10,157 nt of DNA from WVWW01 sp041568335 (lineage in GTDB: Bacteria; Acidobacteriota; Polarisedimenticolia; Polarisedimenticolales; Polarisedimenticolaceae): assembly GCA_041568335.1 (NCBI GenBank), contig JBFFZZ010000098.1, forward strand, positions 1 through 10,157, in the 5' to 3' direction. Of this stretch, positions 1 to 6,702 are shown piece after piece. The position numbers were made by a program, and so were the translations under genes. Position 1 is the first letter of the stretch. Each line of letters starts with the position of its first letter. Under the pieces are notes generated by a model, which did no database searches, was not told where the DNA came from, and saw only the letters and a program-made list of their open reading frames with translations.

Positions 1-150
1 GAGGATCGACTCGTCGAGACCTGCGTCTGTGGCTTCGAGCAGGGTCCCGGCGAGGCCCGCCGGTTGGCCCGACGCCTCAACCACCGCGGCGCGCAGCGCT
101 GGATCGAGGCGGCGCGAACGAAGGTGCCGCCGGATGCGGGACGGGCCTGA
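1..150 (+). CDS. hemC: C-terminal end of probable hydroxymethylbilane synthase (partial, 5' end outside window)
   Basis: Frame 1 is open from the first base to TGA at 148-150 and gives 49 residues that belong to a gene starting upstream. The tail contains a Glu-Ala-Arg-Arg-Leu-Ala-Arg-Arg-Leu helix followed by Arg-Gly-Ala. This resembles the last helix of hydroxymethylbilane synthase, where a helix ending in Leu-x-x-Gly-Ala closes domain 3. That enzyme joins four porphobilinogens into hydroxymethylbilane in the cytoplasm. The strongest support is position: the next gene overlaps it and encodes HemD, the next enzyme of the pathway, and hemC-hemD is a common pair. The fragment holds no catalytic residue, so the name is an inference from context plus weak similarity. 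Confidence 0.55.
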   Translation, partial: EDRLVETCVCGFEQGPGEARRLARRLNHRGAQRWIEAARTKVPPDAGRA

Positions 151-931
151 GGTGGTCGAGGAGACCCGGCGACTCGCCGGCCGACGGGTGCTGGTGACCC
201 GCGCGCCCGAGCTGGCCGGGCCGTGGGTCGAGGCGCTGGAGTCGCGCGGGGCCACCGTCGCCTCGCGTGCGGTTTTCACGCTCGAGCCGATGATCGACGA
301 GCCCGGCGTTCAACGCTCGATCGATCGGATCCAGGATTGGGACTGGATCCTGTTGACCAGCCGGAGCGGGTTGCGGTTCCTGGTGCAGGCTCTCGCTGCC
401 CGTGCGATCCGGCTCCGCGATGTCGACGCCAGGATCGGAGTGGTCGGACCGCGGACCGCCGCGGCGCTCGAAGACCACGGGCGGACGCCCGACGCCGTCG
501 CGGTCCCACCCGACGGGGCGGGGCTGGCGGCGACGCTCGAGGGTCGCGTCCATCCGGGCCAACGCGTCCTCATCGTCCGTCCTGACGAAACGCGCAAGGG
601 ACTCGCCGAGCGCCTCGAAGAGTACGGCGCGCAGGTTCACTCGGTCCCGTTCTACCGGAACCGAGCGGCCGAGCATCTGGCCGGCGTGGCAAGCGAGCTG
701 ACCGGCGGCTCGTACGACGCCATCGTCTTCGGCTCACCCTCGGCGTTCCTGCGTCTGCGCGAGGCCTGGGGTGAACGGGCCGCTCACGATCTCGCAGGCA
801 TCGCGCTCGTCGCCATCGGGGGAACGACGGCGGAAGCGATCCGCGGCGGGGATTTCCGCGTGGCCGCGATCGCCTCGGAGCCGACGCCCGAGGGGATCGC
901 CGATGCGGTCGAGGTCGCGCTTTTGCCCTAG
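134..931 (+). CDS. hemD: Uroporphyrinogen-III synthase
   Basis: HemD closes linear hydroxymethylbilane with inversion of ring D to make uroporphyrinogen III, the precursor of haem, sirohaem and cobalamin, in the cytoplasm. The 265-residue product has the family length and its weakly conserved landmarks in order: RRVLVTRAP near the N-terminus, WDWILLTSRSGLRF (the 'T-S-x-x-G' segment), IGVVGPRTAAAL, VLIVRPDETRKGLAERL, VPFYRNR, then DAIVFGSPSAFLRL and ALVAIGGTTAEAI at the end. Together these describe the two-lobed HemD fold. The frame is open further upstream, but ATG at 134 is preferred: AAGG at 121-124 sits nine bases before it, and translation then overlaps the upstream hemC tail by 17 bases. 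GTG at 152 is the alternative. The overlap implies coupled translation with hemC. Confidence 0.93.
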   Translation: MRDGPEVVEETRRLAGRRVLVTRAPELAGPWVEALESRGATVASRAVFTLEPMIDEPGVQRSIDRIQDWDWILLTSRSGLRFLVQALAARAIRLRDVDARIGVVGPRTAAALEDHGRTPDAVAVPPDGAGLAATLEGRVHPGQRVLIVRPDETRKGLAERLEEYGAQVHSVPFYRNRAAEHLAGVASELTGGSYDAIVFGSPSAFLRLREAWGERAAHDLAGIALVAIGGTTAEAIRGGDFRVAAIASEPTPEGIADAVEVALLP

Positions 932-960
932 CCTCTCGCTGCGACGGGTCGGGGGGGTTG

Positions 961-969
961 TGTTACCAT
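961..969 (+). promoter_or_regulatory. Possible extended -10 promoter element for gcvTH
   Basis: The 72-base gap between hemD and gcvT contains TGTTACCAT, which reads as TG-n followed by a TACCAT -10 hexamer (four of six consensus bases) at 964-969. No good -35 box lies upstream. A start about seven bases downstream would leave a leader of roughly 27 bases. This is the only promoter-like sequence in the gap, but the match is weak. Confidence 0.3.
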
Positions 970-1003
970 CGCCAACCTTTTTTTCGCGGGATCCCGGACG
1001 ACG

Positions 1004-2110
1004 ATGAACACTGCACCGGCGAAACGCACGCCGCTCTACGATCGCCATGTCGCCCACGGCGGGCGCATCGTGCCGTTTGCGGGTTGGGAGCTGCCGGTCC
1101 AGTACGGCGGTCTCATCGACGAGCACATGGCGGTTCGCCGCCACGCCGGTCTGTTCGACGTGAGCCACATGGGCGAAGCGCGTGTGGGTGGACCTCAGGC
1201 CCGCGACTTCCTGCAGCACCTGACGTGCAACAACGTCGCCAGACTCAAGGTGGGCCGCGCCCATTACAACGGGCTGATGACGCCCACCGGTTGCTTCCAC
1301 GACGACCTGTTGATCTACCGGCTCGATGAAGCACAGTTCCTGCTGGTCCTCAACGCCGCCAACGTCGACAAGGACCTGGCCTGGATGCGCGATCACCTCT
1401 CCGGCTTCGACGCCGAGTTGACCGACGAGTCGGAGCAATGGGCGCTGCTCGCCCTGCAGGGCCCGCGGGCCGTGACGATCCTCGAACCGCTGGCCGACGA
1501 TCCGGTCGCCGAGCTGCCGTACTACGGTTTCGCCCGGACCGCGGTCGCCGGCGTGGAGTCGCTCGTTTCCCGCACCGGCTACACCGGGGAGGACGGCTTC
1601 GAGCTGTACGTCCCGTCCGACGGTGCGGGGAGCGTCTGGGACGCGTTGATCGAGCGTGGTGCCGGGCACGGGCTTCAGCCGGCCGGCCTCGGCGCGCGGG
1701 ATACGCTGCGGCTCGAGGCCAAGATGGCGTTGTACGGGAACGACATCGACGACACGACCACGGCGCTGGAAGCCGACCTAAGCTGGATCGTCAAGTTCAA
1801 GAAGGGCGAGTTCATCGGCCGCGACGCGCTGGCGCGTCAAAAGGCCGAAGGGGTCCCCCGACGCCTCGTGGGGTTCGAGATGGAGGGGCGCGCCATCGCT
1901 CGGCACGGGTACGAGGTCTGCATCGACGGACGCACGATCGGTCGGGTCACCAGCGGAACGCTCGCGCCTTACCTCGACAGGCGCATCGGCCTGGCCTACC
2001 TCCCGTCGGAGTATTGCGATGTGGGGACACCGTTCGAGGTCCGGGTGCGCGGCAACCCGCACCCGGCCCGCGTGGTCGAGACGCCGTTTTACAAACGAGA
2101 CCGTACCTAA
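1004..2110 (+). CDS. gcvT: Glycine cleavage system T protein (aminomethyltransferase)
   Basis: GcvT takes the aminomethyl group from lipoyl-bound GcvH and passes the one-carbon unit to tetrahydrofolate, releasing ammonia. The 368 residues match the family length. Visible signatures are the N-terminal LYDRHVAHGGRIVPFAGWELP, GLFDVSHMGEARV, ALQGP, SRTGYTGEDGFELYVP, GLGARDTLRLEAKMALYGND (the folate-site Asp region) and a C-terminal VTSGTLAPYL...RIGLAYL beta-domain. ATG at 1004 begins exactly where family members begin; the ribosome site before it is weak. gcvH follows after 12 bases, so the two form an operon. No gcvP or lpd lies downstream, because the next gene is convergent, so the P protein must be encoded elsewhere. 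Confidence 0.96.
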   Translation: MNTAPAKRTPLYDRHVAHGGRIVPFAGWELPVQYGGLIDEHMAVRRHAGLFDVSHMGEARVGGPQARDFLQHLTCNNVARLKVGRAHYNGLMTPTGCFHDDLLIYRLDEAQFLLVLNAANVDKDLAWMRDHLSGFDAELTDESEQWALLALQGPRAVTILEPLADDPVAELPYYGFARTAVAGVESLVSRTGYTGEDGFELYVPSDGAGSVWDALIERGAGHGLQPAGLGARDTLRLEAKMALYGNDIDDTTTALEADLSWIVKFKKGEFIGRDALARQKAEGVPRRLVGFEMEGRAIARHGYEVCIDGRTIGRVTSGTLAPYLDRRIGLAYLPSEYCDVGTPFEVRVRGNPHPARVVETPFYKRDRT

Positions 2111-2122
2111 GGAGAGCCAGTC

Positions 2123-2503
2123 ATGGTGCCGACCGATCGACGTTATTCGAAAGAGCACGAATGGGTCCTCGTCGCCGACGATGTGGCCACCGTCGGGATC
2201 ACGCACTTCGCCCAGGATCAACTCGGCGACATCGTTTTCGTCGAGCTGCCGGAAATCAACGCCGAGCTGTCCCGGGACGAGGTCATGGGTACGATCGAAT
2301 CGGTCAAGGCGGTCTCGGAGATCTTCGCGCCGATCTCGGGCACCATCCTGGAGGTCAACCAAGACTTGGAGGCATCGCCCGAGACGGTCAATTCCGATCC
2401 CAACGGCGCGGGCTGGTACTGCAAGATGACGATTGCCGATCCGGCGGATCTGGAAGCCCTGATGGACGCGGCCGCGTACGAGCAGCTGACCAAGGAGTCC
2501 TGA
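2123..2503 (+). CDS. gcvH: Glycine cleavage system H protein
   Basis: GcvH is the lipoylated shuttle that carries the aminomethyl intermediate between the P, T and L proteins. The 126 residues show the family pattern: YSKEHEWV near the start, VGITHFAQDQLGDIVFVELPE, the lipoylation segment ESVKAVSEIFAPISG with Lys62 as the modified residue, and NSDPNGAGWYCKM near the end. A strong TAAGGAG at 2108-2114, which includes the gcvT stop codon, lies eight bases before ATG 2123 and fixes the start. The TGA stop is four bases from the stop of the convergent maf gene, leaving no room for a conventional terminator between them. Confidence 0.97.
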   Translation: MVPTDRRYSKEHEWVLVADDVATVGITHFAQDQLGDIVFVELPEINAELSRDEVMGTIESVKAVSEIFAPISGTILEVNQDLEASPETVNSDPNGAGWYCKMTIADPADLEALMDAAAYEQLTKES

Positions 2504-2507
2504 TCCA

Positions 2508-3083
2508 TCAGCGTTCGAGAGAGGCGATCCAATCGGCCAGTGGCTCGATCGGGAGCCCGATAACGTTGCTCATCGACCCGTCCAGCTTGGCGATCCACGT
2601 TCCATCGAGATCCTGGATCCCGTACGCCCCGGCCTTGTCGAGCGGGGAGCCCCCGGCGACGTAGCGCTCGATCTCCTGAGCCCCGACGGATCGGAACACC
2701 ACCCGAGTCGTGATCACGCCACCGGCCTCGCGGCGGTCGTCGGTTCGGACGAGCGCCACACCGGTGAGGACCTGGTGGGATCGTCCGCGGAGTCGCGTGA
2801 GCATCTCCCGTGCGATCGCGGGCGTCGCCGGCTTTCCGAGAACGTCCTCACCGAGTACCACGGCCGTGTCGGCACCGAGGACGATCCCGGCGGGCCGGGC
2901 CCGATCCAGCAGGTCGATCGCGGAGAGCACCTTGTCGCGCGCTACCCGCCGGACCATCGCCGCCGGCGACTCTCCGGGTAGCCGCTCCTCGTCGGCCCGC
3001 TGCAGCACGCGCACGGGGTCGTAGCCCGCGTCGCGAAGCAACGCCAGGCGTCGAGGGGAGGTGGAGGCCAGGTAGAGGCGCAT
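2508..3083 (-). CDS. maf: Maf family nucleoside triphosphate pyrophosphatase (YhdE-like, dTTP/UTP type)
   Basis: Maf proteins hydrolyse non-canonical or specific nucleoside triphosphates to the monophosphate and pyrophosphate, and overproduction inhibits septum formation. The 191 residues hold all landmarks: LASTSPRRLALL at the N-terminus, ESPAAMVRRVARDK, GADTAVVLGEDVLGKP with the catalytic Asp72, HQVLTGVAL, DKAGAYGIQ and GSMSNVIGLP. The combination of GADT, DKAGAYGIQ and SNV-GLP fits the dTTP/UTP (YhdE) subgroup rather than the 7-methyl-GTP (YceF) subgroup. That assignment is by motif only. The gene is convergent with gcvH and divergent from the selenoprotein candidate, with 134 bases between the two start codons. 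A separate promoter in that gap is likely but not clearly visible. Confidence 0.94.
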   Translation of the reverse strand: MRLYLASTSPRRLALLRDAGYDPVRVLQRADEERLPGESPAAMVRRVARDKVLSAIDLLDRARPAGIVLGADTAVVLGEDVLGKPATPAIAREMLTRLRGRSHQVLTGVALVRTDDRREAGGVITTRVVFRSVGAQEIERYVAGGSPLDKAGAYGIQDLDGTWIAKLDGSMSNVIGLPIEPLADWIASLER

Positions 3084-3180
3084 GACCCCATGATCCGCAA
3101 AAAAGTCTCGTTACACCACTTTTACTTGCACCCGTGGCGCGCAGGCGGAACCATGAACCCGGGGCGTCGCGGGGTTCCTT

Positions 3181-3186
3181 TAGTAT
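3181..3186 (+). promoter_or_regulatory. Possible -10 element (TAGTAT) for the selenoprotein-ruvX-mltG operon
   Basis: The divergent gap upstream of 3218 is mostly GC-rich, and TAGTAT inside TTTAGTATC is its best -10-like hexamer on the plus strand (four of six consensus bases). No recognisable -35 lies at the right distance. Transcription from it would give a leader of about 25 bases that carries the GGAG at 3205-3208. Low confidence. Confidence 0.28.
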
Positions 3187-3204
3187 CCTCCCGTGGCGCA
3201 AGAT

Positions 3205-3208
3205 GGAG
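3205..3208 (+). promoter_or_regulatory. Ribosome binding site deciding the start of the selenoprotein gene
   Basis: GGAG lies nine bases before ATG 3218. In-frame starts further upstream (3134, 3203) lack such a site. They would also put extra residues ahead of a signal peptide that is already well formed when translation begins at 3218. Confidence 0.55.
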
Positions 3209-3217
3209 TTGCAAACG

Positions 3218-4621
3218 ATGCGAGTTCGGCAGCGGACGCGCGCGGCGGTTCTCGGCCTCCTGGCGCTGAGTTGGACGAGTGTCCACGCGTCGGGACTGGT
3301 CCCACCGAGTGAAGCGCCCGACGTCGCGCTCGTTTACACGGGCGATGTGATCGGGTATCTCGACCCCTGCGGCTGAAAGAAGTTCCCCGCGGGGGGCCTG
3401 GCCCGGAGGGCCTGGGTCGTTCAGGAGTTCCATCGCAAGTTTCCCACGACGCCGGCGCTGCTCGTCGACTCGGGGAACTTCTCGGATAACCCGTCGGCGC
3501 AAGGCGAGGTCCGCACCCGCGCGCTGCTCGAGGGGATGCGGCGTATCGGCTATTCGGTCGTCAACGTCGGCGAACGCGACATCCGGCTCGGCTGGGAGCG
3601 GTTCGAGGAGCGCACCAGAGACTCCGACCTGACGTTCATCTCGAGCAACATCGTCGACAAGCAAACGCAGAAGCCCGTCTTCCCGACCCACCGGGTCGTC
3701 GAGGTCACGTCGCCGGACGGTTCGCGGACCAAACGCATCGGTGTGGTCGGTGTCGTTCGCTTCAACCCGATCTTCTCCAAGCCCGGTCCGACCGGAGCGC
3801 CGATGGCCATCGCCCACCCGACCGAGCCGGTCCGCCAGGCGGTCTCCGCCGTGCGGGCGGAAGGCGTCGACCTGGTCGTGTTGCTCGCCGCGATGCATCG
3901 CGCCGACGCCTCGCGCCTGGCCACCGACATTCCCGGCATCGACTTCATCCTCGGTTCCTACGGCGGGCTCTACACGCCGCATCCCGAAGAGCTCGATGAG
4001 ACCGTGATGATCTACGCGGGCAACCAGGGCAAGCGACTCGCGATCACACGTGTCTTCCTCAACGACCAGGGAGAGATGACGGACTATCAGGCCCGCCAGC
4101 ACCTGATGGGGAACCGTTACCCCAGCGTCCCCGAGATGCTCGAATTCGTGGAGCAGGCTCACGCCCGCGCGGACAGGGCGGGTCCGGGCGCCAAGGTTCA
4201 CGCCCCGGCGCCCCAAACCGTTGCGGTGGCGGCGGGCCGTTACACGGGCAACCAGGTTTGTGCGAGTTGCCATGCCGAGGCCTACACGCATTGGGCGGCC
4301 ACTGCGCACGCGCACGCCCTCGACACGCTGGAGAACGATCCCAAGGGGGCCGGCGCGGAGTGCCGCTCGTGCCACGTCACGGCGCTCGGCGAACGGGGTG
4401 GCTTCACGAGCAGGAAAGCATCGCCGGATTTCGCCTCGGTCGGCTGCGAAACCTGTCACGGCCCGGGCACCGCTCACGCGACGACGCCGACACGCGGCTA
4501 CGGTCGCGTCACGGTGTCCAGTTGTGCGGGTTGCCACACGCGTGAGCACTCGCCCGAGTTCGATTACTACACCTACCTGGGCAAGGTGAAGCACCAGGAG
4601 ACGGTCCAAGGATCGCGGTGA
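3218..4621 (+). CDS. Candidate selenocysteine-containing exported metallophosphoesterase-like/tetrahaem cytochrome c554-type fusion (in-frame TGA at 3374-3376)
   Basis: Read with TGA 3374-3376 as selenocysteine, the frame gives 467 residues. Residues 1-24 form a Sec signal peptide (basic start, hydrophobic core, VHA cleavage site). Residues 35-290 resemble a 5'-nucleotidase/UshA-like metallophosphoesterase domain (VYTGDVIGYLDPCG, then Sec53, then KKFPAGGLARRA; LLVDSGNF; VVNVGERD; PGIDFILGSYGG). Residues 340-467 are a cytochrome c554-like domain with four haem sites: CASCH 348, CRSCH 382, CETCH 410, CAGCH 436. The protein should act in the periplasm, probably in electron transfer or thiol/metal redox chemistry; its substrate is unknown. 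Usual His metal ligands (Asp-x-His, Gly-Asn-His-Glu, Gly-His) look replaced, so phosphatase activity is doubtful. Family members, from memory, have Cys at position 53. No stop interrupts 3377-4618. A nonsense mutation or sequencing error remains possible. First gene of an operon with ruvX. Confidence 0.8.
3377..3418 (+). promoter_or_regulatory. Candidate bacterial SECIS element downstream of the in-frame TGA
   Basis: Bases 3400-3404 (GGCCC) pair perfectly with 3408-3412 (GGGCC) around a GGA loop at 3405-3407. The stem continues below a T-T mismatch with 3397-3398 against 3414-3415, then a G-G mismatch and two further weak pairs (3394-3395 with 3417-3418). The apical loop begins 28 bases after the TGA and has G in its first two positions. 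Both features agree with known bacterial SECIS elements, which lie in the coding sequence just after the UGA and present a G to SelB. In DNA this GC-rich, short stems arise easily, so the element supports the recoding call but does not prove it. Confidence 0.55.
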
Positions 4622-5058
4622 CCGGTCGCGCCCTCGGCGTCGACCCCGGAACGGCACGGATCGGGCTGGCGCTCTCCGATCCGTTGGGGGTCACCGCTCA
4701 ACCGATCGATGCTCTCGATTGCATCGGCTCGAGGCGCGATCTGAACAACATCGCCGAGCGGGTCCGTGAGCTCGACGTCCGGACGGTCGTCGTCGGCCTG
4801 CCTCTCACGCTGTCCGGCGAGGAAGGCCCCGCCGCCGCGGCGGCCCGCCGGTTCGCCGAGGGTCTGAAACGCCGACTTCCCGGGGTCTGCATCGAGTTAT
4901 GGGACGAACGCTTGACCACCGCCCAGGCGGAACGCACCATGATCGATGGGAAGCAGCGACGGGCCAAGCGGCGACAGCGGATCGACTCGCTGGCGGCTAC
5001 GTTGATCCTGCAAAGCTGGTTGGACGCAGCTGCGTACCAACGGACGGAATCGGATTGA
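4618..5058 (+). CDS. ruvX: RuvX/YqgF Holliday junction resolvase-like protein
   Basis: RuvX (YqgF) is an RNase H-fold nuclease linked to Holliday junction resolution and to pre-16S rRNA 5' end processing. The 146 residues show the family signatures: GVDPGTARIGLALSDPLG with catalytic Asp9, VVVGLPLTLSGEEGPAA, WDERLTTAQAE and the C-terminal QRIDSLAATLILQ carrying the last acidic residue. Start is GTG 4618, overlapping the upstream TGA as GTGA; AAGGA at 4608-4612 lies five bases before it. The 4-base overlap indicates translational coupling to the selenoprotein candidate, and the gene ends in another 4-base overlap with mltG. ruvX and mltG are often neighbours. Confidence 0.94.
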   Translation: MTGRALGVDPGTARIGLALSDPLGVTAQPIDALDCIGSRRDLNNIAERVRELDVRTVVVGLPLTLSGEEGPAAAAARRFAEGLKRRLPGVCIELWDERLTTAQAERTMIDGKQRRAKRRQRIDSLAATLILQSWLDAAAYQRTESD

Positions 5059-6101
5059 GCCGCATCATCCGACAACGCCTGATCCGCTTCGTTATCGGGG
5101 CCGCTCTCGTGCTGGTCCTGATCCTCGGCGCGGCTGCGGGTTGGTTTTTCCACCAGCTCCAGCGGCCCTATGCGGGTTGGACGGGCGATCACGTCGACGT
5201 CGTGCTCGAGCCGGGCATCAGCGCGGGAGCGATGCTCGAGCGGCTCGCCGAGGCAGGCGTGCTGGAGCGCCCGCGCCTGGCCCGTGCCTACCTCTCCTGG
5301 ACGGGTGGGGGCGCCGCGCTTCAGGCGGGGGAGTACCGTTTCGAGGAACCCACCGGCCCGCTGGACATCCTTGCGAGGCTGCGCGAGGGCGACGTGCTGT
5401 TGCACGAGGTCACCGTGCCCGAAGGACTCGATCTCAACCAGGTCGTAAAGACCGTCGCGGCAGCGGGGTTTGCCGGCGAGGAGGCGCTGCGCACCGCATT
5501 CGGCAGGGTCGACGGGATTGCCGACCGCGACCCCGACGCCCGCGACCTCGAGGGCTACCTGTTCCCGGACACGTACCGCTTCAGCCGCGACGCGACCGCC
5601 GAGGCGATCGCCGACCGGATGCTGGGCCAGTTCAAGTCGGCCGTCGGCGAGGACTACGCGCAACGGGCGGAAGCCGTCGGGTTGACCGTTCGCCAGGCCG
5701 TCACGCTGGCCTCGCTGATCGAAGAGGAGACTTCGGTGCCCGAGGAGCGCCGGCGAATCTCCGCGGTGTTTCACAACCGCCTGAAGCGCCGGATGCCGCT
5801 GCAGTGCGATCCGACGGTGCTCTACGCCCTGAAGCGGGAAGGACGGCCGGTCGCCCGGCTCTACTCCAAGCACCTCAAGTTCGATTCGCCTTACAACACG
5901 TACCGTTACGCGGGGCTCCCGCCTGGACCGATCGCCAACCCCGGCAAGGCGAGCCTCGACGCGGCGGTCAACCCGATCGAAAGCCGGGAGTTGTACTTCG
6001 TGGCGTTACCCGGTCGCGGCGGACACGCGTTCAGCGAAACGCTGGAGCAACACAACCACGCGGTCGCGCGTTGGCGGGCCTACTTGCGATCCTCGAGATA
6101 G
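5055..6101 (+). CDS. mltG: Endolytic murein transglycosylase MltG (YceG family)
   Basis: MltG cuts nascent glycan strands at the outer face of the inner membrane and helps set glycan chain length. Starting at TTG 5055 the product has 348 residues, the usual size. A cytoplasmic stub of basic residues is followed by one membrane segment (about residues 12-32), a small LysM-like region, and the YceG catalytic domain. Visible motifs are LEGYLFPDTYRF, ASLIEEETSVPEERRRISAVFHNRL with the catalytic Glu in the run at 223-225, QCDPTVLYAL, and SPYNTYRYAGLPPGPIANPG. The TTG overlaps the ruvX stop as TTGA. The frame is open further upstream inside ruvX, but only this start puts the membrane segment at the expected distance from the N-terminus. 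Its 3' end overlaps the convergent small gene by 22 bases. Confidence 0.95.
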   Translation: MSRIIRQRLIRFVIGAALVLVLILGAAAGWFFHQLQRPYAGWTGDHVDVVLEPGISAGAMLERLAEAGVLERPRLARAYLSWTGGGAALQAGEYRFEEPTGPLDILARLREGDVLLHEVTVPEGLDLNQVVKTVAAAGFAGEEALRTAFGRVDGIADRDPDARDLEGYLFPDTYRFSRDATAEAIADRMLGQFKSAVGEDYAQRAEAVGLTVRQAVTLASLIEEETSVPEERRRISAVFHNRLKRRMPLQCDPTVLYALKREGRPVARLYSKHLKFDSPYNTYRYAGLPPGPIANPGKASLDAAVNPIESRELYFVALPGRGGHAFSETLEQHNHAVARWRAYLRSSR

Positions 6102-6304
6102 ACGTCGTCTCCGCGATCGATCCCGTGGAAGTTGATCTCGCGCCGCCGGTTCTGATCCGAGATCTGTTCGTTGATCACGCCGTTCTCGTTGATCTCACCG
6201 GCCTGCAGGGCGCGGTAGTGAAATTTGCACAGGCCCTCGAGATAGACCCGGTCTTGGCAGAAGAGCACTCCGCCGAGGCTCGTTCGGAAGCGACAGTGAT
6301 CCAC
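6080..6304 (-). CDS. Small Cys/His-rich conserved-looking protein of unknown function
   Basis: A 74-residue soluble protein starting at GTG 6304. It has no signal peptide or membrane segment. Cys4, Cys16, Cys26 and His29 (C-x11-C-x9-C-x2-H) could form one zinc or metal site. The N-terminal half reads VYLEGLCKFHYRALQAGEI and is followed by an acidic/basic polar tail containing SDQNRRREINFHG. I do not recognise a named family. Reality is supported by a perfect AAGGAG (6311-6316 on the opposite strand) six bases before the GTG, by amino-acid composition unlike the Arg/Pro-rich shadow frames around it, and by its position in otherwise unused sequence. It overlaps the end of convergent mltG by 22 bases. 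A small regulator or metal-binding adaptor is possible, but no function is claimed. Confidence 0.78.
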   Translation of the reverse strand: MDHCRFRTSLGGVLFCQDRVYLEGLCKFHYRALQAGEINENGVINEQISDQNRRREINFHGIDRGDDVYLEDRK

Positions 6305-6310
6305 GTCTGA

Positions 6311-6316
6311 CTCCTT
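6311..6316 (-). promoter_or_regulatory. Strong ribosome binding site for the small Cys/His-rich gene
   Basis: On the minus strand this is AAGGAG, six bases before GTG 6304. It is one of the three best Shine-Dalgarno sequences in the window, with those of gcvH and the bactofilin gene. It decides the non-ATG start of this small gene. Confidence 0.75.
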
Positions 6317-6479
6317 GAGGGACCGGCTTATTTTTGCATACTCGCGCTGTCGTCACCCGGTGTCGGGGGCGGCACGGATACCGATCGGTCCCTTTCGTCT
6401 CGAGCATCGCCGGCCCGCCCCATTTCGAATCGGTCATCCGGGGTTACGCAACCCGTGACACCGGCGCGCCCCGGAAGTG

Positions 6480-6499
6480 AAAAACCGAGGGAAACCTCG
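6480..6499 (-). terminator. Possible intrinsic terminator, minus strand
   Basis: Read on the minus strand, CGAGG and CCTCG pair around a TTTC loop (6486-6499) and are followed by G and five T (6480-6484). This is a short but canonical stem plus U-tract. No minus-strand gene ends just before it: the GWxTD gene stops at 7150. It would therefore terminate either an RNA made in this intergenic region or a leader upstream of the small gene at 6304. The stem is only five pairs, so chance is possible. Confidence 0.4.
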
Positions 6500-6702
6500 T
6501 TGGCAAGCCTCTTGCGATAAGGGAGGTCGAGCCCCAAACCCGGGAGTACGGCCCGGGATGCGGCGGCCCTCCCTGACCCCGGGGGTCGTCGCGCGTCGGA
6601 TCGGAGCGAGAGTCAGAGGTGGTTCCCCCTCCCTCCAAACTCGAGACCTCCAGCCCCTCGCGGCGGTCTTTCTCGCTCCGGTCCGGCGCTCTCTTTTTGG
6701 GC

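Noticed and set aside
3218..3376. Truncated pseudogene with the cytochrome half as a separate gene starting at 3536
   Set aside because: No frameshift or other stop lies between the halves, similarity runs through 3377-3535, and the single TGA falls exactly at a conserved Cys. A separate protein from 3536 would lack a signal peptide and could not receive its haems. Not fully excluded, but less likely than recoding.
3122..4657. 511-codon minus-strand open frame opposite the selenoprotein candidate
   Set aside because: It has no recognisable domain and an Arg-rich composition. The plus strand carries a signal peptide, four haem sites and family motifs over the same bases.
6504..6535. SAM-I riboswitch on the minus strand, suggested by a CTTATC...AAGAGG stretch
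   Set aside because: Only the first few bases resemble the class. The GGCAACC core and four-way junction arms are absent, and the downstream gene shows no methionine link.
6600..6640. tRNA 3' end, suggested by GGTTCCCCCTCCCTCCA
   Set aside because: There is no matching acceptor strand, D-arm or anticodon arm upstream at tRNA spacing.
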